Below, piece after piece: positions 43,197-57,347 of a stretch of 64,000 nucleotides of DNA (positions within the stretch are counted from its first letter, which is position 1; each line of letters begins with the position of its first letter). A program made the position numbers and the translations under genes. Source of the DNA: Diospyros lotus (taxonomy: Eukaryota > Streptophyta > Magnoliopsida > Ericales > Ebenaceae); assembly GCF_014633365.1 (NCBI RefSeq), contig NC_068350.1, positions 6,588,501 to 6,652,500 of the forward strand. Reading direction: 5' to 3'. A model generated the notes under the pieces. It did no database searches, was not told the origin of the DNA, and worked only from the letters and a program-made list of their open reading frames with translations.

Positions 43197-46172
43197 GTTT
43201 GAGATGAGAGCTGCTGGTGCATGCAACATGGACTTTTCAATTTTCTGCTCGTTATAAACTCAATTTTCATCTCTTCTATTAAAAAAAAAAAAGGAAAAAA
43301 AAATTCATCTTTATAAATGGCCTCATCTAAATTACACCACCAAATGCTAAATTTAGATAATATTGGGTATTCCTAAAATGATCCAAAAAGAAGAGTTAAT
43401 CATATTAAAATTAAAAAATAAAATAAACTTTACCCTTTTTTAAATTTTAATTGAATTTTTATTTTATCACGTATAACAGTAGCATATCTTGGATCGTGCT
43501 ATATATACAAGTCCGATGACCGAATCAGACTTCATCATCAATCATCGAACTTTATATCAATCATGAAGTCAGACCTAATATCATCATGAAATGTAGCCTT
43601 ATAAGATTTCATCTCGACCAGACTTCATCCAATTGGGCTACATCCATAGACAACAAATTACGTTAGGGTATTTTTAAATTTTGACATCTTCAATTATCCT
43701 TTCGATAACTTGATTAATTGTACAAGTAATATTTTTCAGCGTATCTTAGTTTTAGTCTCATTCAGTTGAGTCACCACCCATATTAGACCTTATTGGTAAA
43801 CTATGATAAATTTTTTTGGGCCTCTGCATCGAACAAATTATAAAGTTACACTGTGGGCTAAGCCCATTTAACTATACAGTATACAAATTGGGCCGTTTGT
43901 GGCCCAAATGAATTGTTACTAATTGAAGAGGCTGACTAAACTAAACTAAAATATATATTTAATTTACTAAAATATCCCTAAGGTCTAACATATTTATGAA
44001 ATTGCCGCAATTGCTGTAAGTAGCCCTCCTAGTCCTAGCTAGGCAACAACACTTACAAAATTTGTTTTAATATATATGCAAAATTTGTTTGATTGTCTAA
44101 TCCACCAAGGTTTATATTAATTTGGTTATTTTGGCTAATTTTAGTTATTTTAGCCATTTTTGCTAACATTTTTTAATTTAATTTATAAGTTAATTTGATC
44201 GATAACCAACTTCTCTATTTTGAATTGTAGAATTCATTTTTTTATGTAAATTAAAAATTAAGTTGCATTTTAATACGAAAAAAATGTTAATAAAAATAAT
44301 AAATGCTTGACTATAAAGGGAAGAATTTTATGCGCTAAATTTCTTTTTTTATAATTATTTTAATAAATAAAATATAAATCCTTTATTTTATATATATCAT
44401 TATGCATGGGAAAAGGGTTTCTCAAAAAGCTTGCCATGACAAGGGTGCCCTTATTGCAATAAAGTTGGGGAATACTTTAAGGTCTCAAAATGGTATCCCT
44501 TTTTGTACATATTTCCATGGATGCGTAAAGGGGCACTTTTTAAATGACTTGTACAATATGGTTTTCCCCACCACTGCCTTTAGGGTTCCCTATTCCAAAA
44601 ATAAAAAGGTGCTTTGGTAAGTCAAAACTCAGTGAGTGTCCTTTGGAGTGAACCCTATAGGCTCCTCCTAGGGACAACAGTGGCCTGATCTACGAGGCCT
44701 CTCTTATTGGTCTCCTACGTACGTACCCTAATCACAATACAACACAAAGTCATTGAGCAAATACGATATAAATAATATTTTTATACAAAATAATGTATTT
44801 TATATATGTGTGTGTGTGGTTGAGAAAGAAGAAATTTATTAAAATATCATATTGTAATGAAATAAAGTCACTTAATACTTAGTTATTACTTGGTTCATAA
44901 ATACTAGCTAAGTTGTCAGTACTGCCACATCATTTCGATAACTCTTGTGTACAAAAATTCAGCAAAAACTAACACCATTTCATTGCAATAAATTATGGGG
45001 CTTCACAGTGGATTTCGCCAATCTGGGGCCTAAATATTTGGAATAAAGAAAAAAAAAATTAATTAACATAGATTTGAAAAGAAGGGGAAAGATTTATTTT
45101 GAGAGAGAACATCAACTGAAACATTTCCCCAAGGGGCCTTCTTGGGACACTGGACATTCTGTTCCACAGTTCCAAGATTTTACTTTGTTAATTCATTCAA
45201 TCAAGAGAGAATAATATATAAGATTCACTTTTAATTTAATTTTATACATAAGCACAAAAGTCAAGGCCTACTTCACATCCCATTCTTTTAAGAAACCCAC
45301 CCCTTTTTGAAAGTGAAAAGTTCCCCCAAGAATTGTTTGGGGAAAAGGTAAAAATTGAGGTTACCCAAGGCACATCTAACCTTTTTTTTCTTGAACAAAA
45401 CAAACAGAACTTCCAAGTACGTACAGGAAAGATTATTTAGTTTAGTTTTGAAAACAGATAAATTGAATAGAAAATTATTCAGTCTTTAGTATATGTTTTC
45501 AATTAGGAAAATATGTAAAATGTAATATTTATGATGGGTGGTTTGTTTATGATTTGATGAGAGGATGACGATGGTGATGGTGAGGGTGTGGGTGAGGAGG
45601 AAGGGGCCAATGTGAAAGAAGATGAGAGAAGAGAGACAATAAAAAGAAGGTGGCATATAAAATCAAGAGAAGAGAACAGAGGGGAAAGCAACACATCATT
45701 CGTGTGGCATCCATTGCTGCCCTTGTCACTTCACTTGTTCACTCTCTTTTTCTTCAGGTCATCTCACAATTTTAATTAATATATAATTAGGACGAGAGAC
45801 CCCAGAATTTGTTCAACTATTAATTCTTGTTACATCAATTTTAATTTGGTTTGAATTTTTTGCAATTAGGCTAATTAATTAATTCGAAATCTGAATTACA
45901 AATCCCATCATAATTATATAATAATAATTCATGTAAAACTTGAATCTACCTCACCCAACCGGCCGGCCTCTCGCTTCAAGTCGCGGTTTATCGATCTAAT
46001 TAAGATGTTTACTTGGCATTGGGTTTTGTTGAAAATATATATATATATATATATGATAAAATCAAGATGATTTGCAAGGAAGAGATTTGCTGTGCCACAT
46101 GAAGAGTAGATTAACTAATAAATAAACAACGTACACTCAGGAGTTGTAAGATTCATATGTAATATTACAGCT
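43197..46172. other. Convergent intergenic region between FLA gene 3 and the IDD gene
   Basis: AT-rich. A moderately GC-rich stretch at 44400-44740 holds a 72-codon frame of no recognised family. Nothing else was identified. Confidence 0.4.
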
Positions 46173-48086
46173 TCAGTGGTTACCACCGAAATGGCTCAAC
46201 CCCATGGAAGATGCAAACTTAGCCAGCTCCTCATGCAAAAATGGAGCTCCACCTCCCATGCCCAGAAAATCTCTCGTCAGGTTGCTCTCCACCCGGTTCA
46301 ATCCAACCGATGAGCTCAAATTTGAACCACCCATTATCCCGTCGCCGGCGCTTACCAGAATCTCCGGCGCCTTCGAAGCTGCCGAATTCATTGCTCCTAA
46401 AGTACTGTGGGCCATGAATGGCGGACTGGTGCTGGTTGTGGAGCCCATCTGCGCCGCCTTCTGCAGCAACGCCGTGGCCGACATCGGCGCCACCGACGAG
46501 CTGGGTTGGAGCGCTTGCTTGTCGGAGTAGAGAGAAGTCATGGCTCTCGCCATGCTTGACCCTTTGTTTTCTGCTCCGGCTCCGGCTCCAGCCAGGGCAA
46601 GGTTGGCCGGCTTTGAAGTTGCAATGTTCTTGTCACTAATCCATTGTGATTGGTTATAGGTTCCGAAACATGGCATCGGGCCGAGCAGATTCGCCGGCGC
46701 CATTTGCAGCATATCAGGCAAAGAACTGGAAGAGCCTGATGAAAAAAAATATATGACTATAATTAAGAAGAGTTATAATATAATTAAAAGTTAAATTTAA
46801 AATTTTCTATTTTTGGGTTCTGGTGCTCACCCATGAGTGAATTCCCCGCCGGAAAGACGCCATAATTTGGTCTGAAACCTGCACCAAACTGGAGGTTTCC
46901 GGCGTCGGGGCCGGAAATTCCAGCCGGCGGAAAATTGTTGACACCCTCGTTTCTGAAGTTCAAGTTGGTGGCTGCAACAGAAGTGAGTTTTGCACTCTCT
47001 TCAGCCAGGGCGTCACAGAAAGCTCTGTGGGTGATGAAGCTGTCTTTCCTGAGCCAATAAAACAAGAGAGCCCATTTCAAGAAAAGATACGAATTTCCGG
47101 GAAAATTCAATGCTCGTCCATAAGCCGGCATTAAATTCGATTCTATTTGCATTAAATTCCAACAAAAATACCACTGTAATAATTCTATCTGAAGCATTTA
47201 TTTCTTCCACAAAGTGCCAGCTGAAGTTAATTACTCACGGCCGAAACTAGAACAACACTGAATTGAAGCTCAGAAAGTTGCCTTTTATGATTGCAATATT
47301 CTGAATCCTAGCAATTTATCACCTATATATACATATATATACAACTCTCTCTACATACAGTTCTACATGATTAAACATATAATTTATTCAAAATAATACA
47401 AATTAATCACTCTAAATGTTACGTGTTAAGATTATCATATTTTGAGCTTCATCTCTTAGGTTTATGCTCATCCTTCTAATAATACCTGGAAAAGAGGGTG
47501 CCACAATCGCACTTGTACTCTCTAGTCCCGCAAGTCTTCGAGTGGGCTTTCCAGTCGGATTGAACCGCGTATTTCTTCGAACACTTTTCGCACTTCCACT
47601 TCTTCTCGCCGTGCTTCCGGCTGAAGTGCTTCTTGATTCCGGTGAGGTCGCCGAGGGCCCGGGACCGGTCGTGGTGGACGCAGGTTTTCTCCGGGCATAT
47701 GTAGACCTTCTTCCTCACCTCCTTGGTGGACTTCTGCTTCAGCTTCCATGGCAGATTGTGGCCTCTTCTGTGAAGCTGCAGGTTCTGGTCTCTTTGGAAC
47801 CCTTTGTTGCAGATTTCACAGATGAATCTGTTAGTCGCCATCAGAGTCTTTGGCGATAGAGCAATCACCTCAGCATCTGGATCTGCAAATTACAATAAAT
47901 TAGATTAAACTACTGCATATGCATATATGTATGTATGTATAAACAATAAAATTAAGCTTGCTTGCCTGGAGTTCCAGGGAGATTTCGCTTCTTCTTGGCT
48001 ACTGAGTTTGGTTTAGGGTTAGGGTTAGGGTTAGGGTTCGGATTGATTGAAGTGGGAATTGAAAAGATTTCAGGGGACATCATCAT
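46173..48086 (-). CDS. IDD: INDETERMINATE-DOMAIN (IDD) C2H2 zinc finger transcription factor
   Basis: Four exons: 48086-47966, 47882-47486, 47048-46831 and 46735-46173, phases consistent, 432 residues plus TGA. The start is the first of three consecutive ATGs. Exon 1 codes an (NP)n stretch and the nuclear-localisation-like [10 protein letters not shown]. Exon 2 holds the ID domain: [14 protein letters not shown], finger 1 [21 protein letters not shown], finger 2 starting [11 protein letters not shown], then fingers 3-4 ([41 protein letters not shown]), the last crossing intron 2. The C-terminal motifs [14 protein letters not shown] and TRDFLGMGG are typical of the family. IDD proteins bind DNA and partner with GRAS factors in root patterning, gravitropism and metabolism; which member this is cannot be told. 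Intron 1 is GC-AG (CAG|GCAAGC); introns 2 and 3 are GT-AG. Confidence 0.95.
48010..48038. repeat. Telomere-like (TTAGGG)n inside IDD exon 1
   Basis: TTTAGGG followed by about three TTAGGG units on the + strand; on the coding strand (CCCTAA)n encodes alternating Asn-Pro. It lies in frame within the first 25 codons. Confidence 0.9.
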
Positions 48087-48374
48087 TTGGATCGAATAAT
48101 AATTCAGTAGTGATTTGTGTATCAGGAGATGAAGTAGTGGAAGTGGTACTAATTAGAAGCTGCAACGAGCAAAAGCCAAGAGCTTTGGAGAGCAAACACA
48201 GTAGAAAACAAAAGCGATTCCAAGATTTTTAACAAGAACAAGGAGATAAATTCTGGGTATGATTTATTATTCAAATGTCGGACTCCCTGGACCGTGCCAA
48301 AAGAACAAGAAACCCCCAAAAACCAAACTCGAATCGTGAAACCAGGAAAATATTCTAAGACTTCGGATGCTTCT

Positions 48375-48380
<6 letters not shown>

Positions 48381-48415
<35 letters not shown>

Positions 48416-48430
48416 AGGGAGGGAGGGAGC
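48381..48430. repeat. (GA)n then (GGGA)n microsatellite upstream of IDD
   Basis: About 15 GA units followed by four to five GGGA units, roughly 300 bp upstream of the IDD ATG; (CT)n/(TCCC)n on the sense strand. A second tract, (TC)n at 48513-48537, lies further upstream. Confidence 0.9.
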
Positions 48431-48539
48431 GAGCTAGCTGGGCTACTACCCTTTTTGATTTCAAGAAGAAAACACCAAAAGAACCATGAAAGCTATAGAG
48501 AATATTTCACTCTTCTCTCTCTCTCTCTCTCTCTCTATG

Positions 48540-51500
48540 AATTTACCCTTTTGTGTCCTCTCTCCTTTTATCTTACCCTTACTTTCAAGGTCGGTTAGCA
48601 GTAGAGTTGGATAAGATCACAATCTTACCTAAAAATTAAGAAAAAAAATATGGCATAAAAAATTTAACATAATTCATCTTTAATGATTATGTTCACAATT
48701 CTAAAAATAAAGACTAATCCATTTATTTTATAATTTTATAATTAATCTCAATAAAGCAATAATTAACAAGTGATATATTTTGAAGCTGGACCACGTCTCT
48801 TTCTATCTCTACAAATATTATTATATTATATATAACGCATTGAAATAGTGAATGTATGTAAGTAGGAATTGGCTGTATGCTGCTTGAAACCAGAATGTGT
48901 AGAGTTGTGTGTGATTTGTCGCTTTTGGAGCTCAAACTCCGAGAACCAAAACAAATAATTAAGTACAGAATTTTCATATTTATTTTTTATTTTCCAATGA
49001 GGAAACACCCAGAAAGTGAATAAAATTATAAAATAGCTGATGAGCTGCTGACCAGGAATGCTGCCGTTTCAGTAGTCTTACTGCTACTAATAAAGTACTC
49101 TTTAATAATTATTTTCCTCTTTCTTTGAATTGCAAAGTTACCCTTTTTACCTGACAGAGAACTCAAGATGATCAAGTTGCATGTGTGTGTGTATGTATGT
49201 ATGTATATATATATATATATTATTATATACGTTAACATCATAATATTAATTGTAAAGAGTAGATTTTGTATAGATTGTGCCGAACTCATAGATATGTGTA
49301 CATGAGTCACATGCACGTATAAATGAAGAGCAATATATTGGTTTCCTTTTTGAATATTAAACATTAGGAACTTTTGAACATATATAATTCTTGAAAGAAA
49401 TGTATCAGTTAAGTTTCATGTTGAGTTTCATCTGCATTATTAAACCAAATACTTGTTTGTATAAGTATATAGATACCCCTTTCAAAAATTCATTTAATTA
49501 AATAGCAAAAACAAAACCTATTTTTTCTTCGCTTGATAAAAAAAAAAAAAATCATTTGATGAATAAGTTTTCCAACATGAATATTTCAGAAAAATCACCC
49601 CTATTGGAATCTTTAGAAAGAGCAAAACCTCTTGCAAATCGAAAATCCTTAATTATTTAAGTTGTCATTGTTGAGTTTCATCATCAATAGTACTATTGAA
49701 TCAATTATCATTGACGATGTGATTATAACATCCACATCAACATGCTGCGTATATTGTAAGGGACCAAGTTGCCAACCAAAAAAATGGGCTTTGCCCTAGC
49801 CACTGCTATCCTTGGGATATTGCAGCCTCTCCTTTGGCGGCCTCTGGAGAGGGGAGGGCTGAGAAGCAGCGTTCTTCAAGCAAGTTTTTTGGCTTCTTGT
49901 GCCCTCACTAGTAAGGGGTTTATCCAAGGAGGCATTTTGATGTGAGGGTTGAACACTTCGTAACTCGCCATTAATCTAAGAGAGAAAGAAGCTACCTTTC
50001 TTCGATCCACCTTCCAAGCAAGGAAGAGAGCAAAAATGGATCGTGGATGGTGATCATTTAGGTTTGAGGATCTCATGCGATGGAGCAAACTCTTTGATCG
50101 TGTTGCATTTCCTCTAGCAACCTAGCTAGTTGCACACCCACGATCTATTACGTTGGAGCAACTTAATTGAGAACAACGATTAGGGTAACAACTTCAAATT
50201 AGGTTTTTCCAAAACCAAGGAACCTCATTGCAGCTTATTAAGTACCCTCCTTGGCTATACCTATAAAGCCTTGCCTTGATTTGACAAGCCCTACATTGGC
50301 GTAGTAAGTGTCACACCCTCTATTAAGCCCATGAGCATTAATACCTCGACTCTAAGGTCCAACACAGGCTACAAACAATGTTCTCTCCATGAACATATCT
50401 CAACATATAAAGCATGACCACTACTTAATTAGGGATTGTCGTACGCTAGTGTCGTCAATATATTGAACATTGTGACACATTTCTGACACATATAAGACAT
50501 ACCCATCTAGTGTATCTAATAGTTTATTAAATTTTTTTAAAAGGATAAGGGAGGGCTCATGTGTGTCCCATATGAAACCACTTCAAAGACTAAATGTAAT
50601 TTTTTTTCCTCTTTACTTTTACAACTAATTGATAAATGCATGATTCTTTTGTTTTTTCCATGTTTTAATTTCATAACTGGATTATGGGGGAAAAAGATGA
50701 TTGGACTATGAGTTGATTGCTATAGGTTAGAGTTATACATTTGAAATTTTGGCTTATGAATTGTAGATACATATTTGTGAGTATAAAATATAGTTTTGAA
50801 TCTTTTGATACTTTATTAACTTGAAAAATATAAAAAATATTTTATTAAGTTACATTTTTTGACCGTTCATGCCCTACTTTTTTAAAAAAATGACTGTGTC
50901 CTGAGTCCTGGGTCCACGTTAATTTGTTCTTCATAGATCTCAACTAACTAATTGATCCCACTAGCTAGCTAGTAGTAACATGTCCTTGACAAATTGGAAC
51001 CACTAATGGTGATATCCTAACAAATTAGGATCGATTATATCTCTAACAAACTTATATAATAATGATTGAGTATAATAAGGATCAGGGACTCTCCAAAATG
51101 AGGGGATCATCAACACCTATAAATACCATGGAAACTTACAAGGGACCTTCTCTTTTCTTCTTTTCCAACTTCATCTTCTTCAACTCTATGGTGATTTGTA
51201 TTATTGAACCCTATTCTGCCTCCCTAGCTACTATATATTCATTAGCTTATTTCATCCCTATATATATTTTGGTGCCTTCAAATACCTTTATTTAACTAGA
51301 TCATTGACTCAAGTATTAAAGGGCATTTTCAAGCAAATCTAAAATAGTCTTGATAAGTTGTTTTGCAAGTGATCAATTAATTCGACCTGAAAAATATACC
51401 ATTTTTAAAATTAAATTATTGAACTAACAACATCACCGTACTCTAAGTCATATTCTTTTTCAGGTCATATAAATTTATAGATGCTTAATTTTTGCGACAT

Positions 51501-52300
51501 CAATACTTGTTCTTAGAAATATGTAGATTTTATTTTTTGTTTTCTAGCTATTTTATTTTTTATGTTTCAAAAAACAATCACCCTTGTCAAATGTTCATAT
51601 ATGAAAAGACACTATTTATTACGTACAAATGAAAAGACACATAAAATTGATTAAAAGATAAGGAATCCCCTATTTACTTGGAGAAAAGAAAAGATAAAGA
51701 ACCAATTGATTAAACCAAGGCAAAAATGTATAAATATAGACAGGTAAAGCAGAAAATAGAAAAGAAAACCTAGAAAAAGGAGAGAGGCCCAAAAATAGTT
51801 TAATATATATCAAAAGATGATAGATGAAGTGCAGTTTCATTATTAATTTAATAAATATTCAATATTAAAATGTATTATAATATAATTAAAATTTATTAAA
51901 AATTAAATGAGTTTGGAAACTCATTTTCTTTTGGGAGTGGAGAGTGAGGGTTCATGAAAATTAATTAATGAATGAAAAAGAAAGAAAGGTCAATAAAGGA
52001 TGAGGCCTTTACAGCGCCCTTCGATCAGAGGGAAAATCATTACAACATAATTAAAGCTGGGCCTGCCCCCAGCTCTTTAAATATGTATATATATAATATA
52101 TATGGATATATGTTGCATGCAATGCAATGGCAGAAGCTTCAACAATGGAGGTGGCGGTGGTGGCCCAGTAAACAACTCGAAACCAGCAGCAGCAGCAGCA
52201 AAGAGAGGGAGAGAGGGGGAGACAGAGACAGAGAGAGAGAAATTACATAGGGTGAAGGGTGAGTTACGTTTCCCAAGGAGGGGAGCTGGCTAGGGTTTGC
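48540..52300. other. Intergenic stretch upstream of IDD
   Basis: AT-rich DNA. 49740-50345 is GC-richer and, on the - strand, has a CTTTATAGGTATAGCC TATA-like site and looks like a retrotransposon LTR remnant, but no borders or repeat partner were found. No gene recognised. Confidence 0.35.
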
Positions 52301-52307
52301 TTTTTGG

Positions 52308-52335
52308 AGGATGATGATGATGATGATGATGATGA
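52308..52335. repeat. (ATG)n trinucleotide microsatellite
   Basis: About nine GAT/ATG units. Short AGC repeats occur just upstream at 52186-52200. Confidence 0.9.
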
Positions 52336-53888
52336 GTCGGTCCGTGATGCCTCCGGCTGTCTCACTGCTGACTGTGTTAAGGGGTCCCACTTTTGTCTGC
52401 ACTCTCTCACTCTGCCACCATCCATTCCCATCACTTAAAAAAAGTATCCTTCCATCCAACAGTGTGTGCATGTGGCTCTGATTTGATGGTCTCCTCCTCT
52501 ATATTTCATTCAACTATTATATCAATTATTCCTCTTTAATTATTATTTATTTTAATATATATATTTTTGGATTGATTCTTCCATCCACGTCATTAATTAA
52601 TTTCCAAAATAATGCATTTAAATTATTGTTGTTTAGTGTCTCTAGCTAGTGTGTTATAACCTGCATAAATTGAGTTTCGAGACTGTGTTGGATCAATTAT
52701 TTAATGTGTTCCTTCATAAATAACCATTAATCTAAAAGACATCAAATAGTTTAAATTCTCAATCTCATGCATATTATAAGATATTCATTACTATTTATTA
52801 TATTAATCACCTTTAAAATGTGACACTCATATTTTATTTATAATAATACGTCTTTAACATTAATTAAAGTCATAAGCATGCAAAGAACCCTAAACATCTT
52901 CAAATAAAAAAATTTCCTTTTTAAGTTTAAAGAAATTTCATGACCATATAAAATGATAAGCACCCTTATTAATTTTATTATTATTATTATTATTATCCTA
53001 ATCTTAATTAGTTAGTGAATAACAACCTCAATAATTTTAATTTCCATTTGGTGGGACAATCGATTTGAAACATACATACAATCACAAGCAAGCGTGAATT
53101 CAGAATAGTAACGCCTAAATTTATATATATTAATAGAAAGATACACATATTTAGCCCATTACTTTAAAAGTACGTAAAATCTACCAAAACAAGCAATTAG
53201 TAACAAAAATAGAAGGTGCTATATATATAGTCGTGTTAGTTGGGCAAAGGGTTTGGTATAGAATTGAAATTTTATGGCAGAAGAGTCAGGACGTACCTAT
53301 ATATATATATATATTAATTAATCACATAATGTCAAAGAAGATGGGAAGATTGTTTGTAATTCATAAATAGTAATTTAGCCTTCTTTTTTTTTTAAATGTG
53401 GGCTAAGTGATTGGAGAACATTTTATGGATGTCAATTTAAACGATTTCCTTCAGATGGAAGGGTTTAATAATTCTGTCATCTCAATCTCAACCGACCATC
53501 CTTATCACCATATGTAAAAAGATACTTGATTTGACATTAGAATAGGGAAAATTGTTCTCCATATTACTATAATTTTTTATTATTATTTTGATAAATCCAC
53601 GCTTCACCCGACTAGTCTCGAAGGAAATTGATCTTTTCCCTGATTCAGCCTCTGAGTAAATTGGATGCGATCGTAAACTTATACACTCTTAAGAGAACAT
53701 GCGATCAATTCCTACTAAATAAAACATTTTTATTTCTACCAAGAGTTGATTCTCTATTAATACTCTAAAAAAAATTAGAAATTTTATCACTTACGTCATA
53801 CTTTAGGGGTATTATAATTTTAATTAGACATAGAATAGAGATAGAGGAAATGAAGTTAGGAGGCGAGTCATTTCGGTGTGAGGATAAA

Positions 53889-53923
<35 letters not shown>

Positions 53924-56060
53924 TACTACTACTAGGACGAAAGTTCAACTGTGACGGAGTTAATTAAGTAATCCATTAATCAATTTCTTCACAATACATG
54001 GATCAATGTAAAAGAAATACTTGAATCAAGAGATTAACACGTGGCATAATCTCAACAATCTAACACATATAGGTTATTTGAAAGGCATCCAACCCTATCA
54101 CAGGGCAAGACTCCACACTCGATTATTAAGGGATATGGTTTCACTAGCATGGCTTGACAACTTGACACCATGCTTTGAGCCTTTATCCTAAGGTTACGTC
54201 CCAGGTAAGGTGTTTAGTTGAAATTATGTTTGGACCATCACTGAATGGGTTATAAAAATTCTAAATTTTCTAACAATAAATAAATATTTACTATTCTCCT
54301 ACTCGTTACTTTGTTCCTCTTTGCTCATTCACCTATTACCAAACACTAATTTAACCATAAAAGTTTAGGTGAAGATTAAAACCCCAAACTTACAGAAGGA
54401 ATCATAAATGATGGGCTCCATTTTCTATGATAAAAAAACTTTTTTTTCCTCAAACTAATGTATTTTAAATTATTATATACATGGCAATATTTGTATGAAA
54501 AACGTACGTCACTAAATAATTGGGGAGCTAGCAAACACACTTTGATTTGATTGTCAATTGATTATCAATTGTGTTTGTGTTTCTAATAATATTCGAATTA
54601 AGTCAAAAGCCAACAAAACATGCAAGGATTTGGAGGAGAGGGGGGGCTAGATTTATGCATATATAAAGCCAGCAAAATCATGAATCAAGACCATATATGC
54701 GATCGATCTACAAAAGAAAAATAATAATAATAATAAAGTCCAATTATAAGGGCAAGGAAATTAATGAGCTAGCTAGCTAGGGGGTGGTTGTTTGCGCCAC
54801 AAGGGAAATCAATTGATATGTTTTTCTAATGACCACTTGGAGTTGAGCCAAAAAGGGTCGTGTTTCAAGACAAAAAGAGCCACAAACACAAAAATATATC
54901 CTAGGAAATGAACATCAAACAAAAATAAAGGAGCCCTAAAACTAAAAACAATTAATGCTCAACCATTTATTGTGAGTTCTTAAGCAAAATAAGAGCACGA
55001 GCTTGACTTTAGCATCGCCATCAATGAAGTAGGGACCATACGTGAATAGGGCTCGATATCGTTCATTGGCCTCGACTCAAAGAAGAGGGGCCAATACCTT
55101 AAAGGTGTCTTCCTGAGTATCATGGCCAAATCAACTAGGGGCCTAGGGGTAAGCAATGAACAAACCAAAATGCTTAAAAGTGACTATATCAAATCAACCC
55201 AAACTTTTAAACAGCAATCTTGCGAAAGAAATTGTCGGTTATAATTTTTTAATTTTAAAAACCATCCAAAATAATTTAGGTTAGATTTTGTGTTTCCATA
55301 AACTGGCAAGTTGACGATTTAAATTTACTATCTAGTTATAAAATTACCAACTTTTAATTAATTATCAAGTAAACTCACAAATTCACAATTTTTAGTTTAA
55401 TGATTTGAAGTGAAGTCTTTTTACCTCCTAAACAATTTTCCTTTTCTCAATTTTTTGTTTTTTTGTTTTTGTTTTAAAGACCTAAACAAGTAATTTATAT
55501 TTTAATGATTTTAAACTCATGAAGAATTGGCTAATTATGATTTAAAAATAAATAAACAAATCACCTATCAAAATTTGATTTGAAAAATATGCTGAAAAAC
55601 CCAAATCAAATCCCATATTGTGAAAGATCAAAATGGTGAAACTTCAAATGCTGGGTAATTAAGAGTAGAGGAAAACTTCAAGCAACACCGATTTAGAAGA
55701 GTCCCAGGAGCTTGATATATATATATATATAACAAGCAGCAGGGGCTGGAGCTCTATTTATTATAGATTAATTAATGATCCATTTGGGTTCTTCTAATCT
55801 CACCTAAAATCAGTTGTTCATTCTTGCATAGCTTTGTTTTGTAACATGCAGGATTAGCCACTTAAACAACAAAATTGGAATCATTTGCAAATACCTGTAA
55901 CTAAAGATATGGGCGGGAATTTCAGTGATTTTTAGCCACAAACCATGGCTAAATCGGTTTCAAATTTCTAGCATATATGTAACATTTGCAAAATTTAATT
56001 TTTGCTCCTGTAGTTAAGCAATGTTTTTCTTAGTGAATATTAATTTATAACGATGTTGCA
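52336..56060. other. AT-rich intergenic stretch
   Basis: No gene or defined element. The only clear structure is the (ATT)n(ACT)n microsatellite at 53889-53934. Confidence 0.4.
53889..53934. repeat. (ATT)n(ACT)n compound microsatellite
   Basis: About eleven ATT units run directly into four to five ACT units. Confidence 0.9.
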
Positions 56061-57347
56061 AAAGGTATATGATGAAACTAGAATCAAGAGCAAAATTAGG
56101 AAGAGGCCTGCTAAAGAAGCTAAAAATAGCTGTATAAACTTAACAATCTAACCCTTATATATTAGCTGACTAACAACTCTAAACTAACGGCCAAACAAGT
56201 TTACATACATAGCTAACAGATGTAACTAATTTTGTTTATCATCATACTTGCTAATAATATCGTGTTGTGATGAATTACGTCCTTGATACACTCTCTCAAG
56301 ATGAGCATAAATGTTTAGAATGCTCGTTTATCTAAGAAATGAAAGAAAACGACTTGGTTGAAGACCCTTTGTGTATATGTTTGCTAAGTGAACTGTAGGC
56401 ACAAATTGAGGTGTAATCACACAAGCAAGCACCTTTTACAACACAAAATGACAATCTATATCTCAATCTGCTTCGTCCTTCAATGAAACACAGGGTTTTT
56501 TGCAAATTCGAAGTATTGACACAACATGATGTGAATGATCAATTCCCATATCTTTAAGCAATGACAACTATCATAAAACTTCACAATAGGTCATTGCTAT
56601 AGCTCCATACTTTGCCTTTGTCGAACTTAGCAACTAGGGTTTTTTTACTTAGAACACCAACTAATTAAAATATCTCTTAGGATCACACGATAACTAAAAA
56701 TATAACACTTAATATCTAGATCGACATCCAGTCTAGTCACTATATGTGTAAGCTCTCAATTGTAGTGACGATGAGGCTGACATAAATATACCTTGATCAA
56801 GTGTCCCTTTTAAATATCGAAGTACTATAAATCTTCCTTGAAGATGAGAATTAGATGGCCTAGTGAAAGTAATGTATAAAAACTTTCCTACAAGTTATCT
56901 ATACAAATTGGGATCTGACAACTTAGCATCTGACACTTTTAGACAACCTATGATTAGAATCAATAGGTGTAGAAATTGGCTTTGAACCCAAATATCCATA
57001 TTCTTCAATTAGATCCAATGTATATTTCCTTTGATACAAAAAAAATTCTTTTCTAAGATCTTGCCACTTCAATCCCAATAAATATTTAAGAGGACCTAAG
57101 TCCCTGAGTTTGAATTGAGATCTAAGATAGTATATCAATTCATCAATATGTTGTTGTAGCTAGCTAGTGAACTAGCAATGAAAATATCGTAAACATACAC
57201 AAGAAGTGCTAGGAAAACCACACCCTAATGTAGACTTTATAAAGAGAGCTTAATCAAATTTTGATTGAAAAAATCCATAAGCCAATAAAGAGGTAGAGAA
57301 TTTGGCATTCCATTGGAGTAAAGCCTATTTTCCATAGAGTGATTTAT

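Noticed and set aside
44402..44620. 72-codon + strand frame between FLA gene 3 and IDD
   Set aside because: No recognised domain, and no partner exon was found; kept only as a remark.
45503..45779. Overlapping frames on both strands
   Set aside because: They come from a biased TGGTGAGG/GAAGAG-rich stretch.
46204..47859. + strand frames opposite the IDD gene
   Set aside because: Antisense shadows of IDD exons, whose zinc fingers are unmistakable on the - strand.
48010..48038. Interstitial telomere
   Set aside because: Too short, six-base unit, and in frame within IDD exon 1.
52102..52471. Frames with Ser-Leu or Glu-Arg runs
   Set aside because: They are readings of GA/CT and ATG microsatellites.
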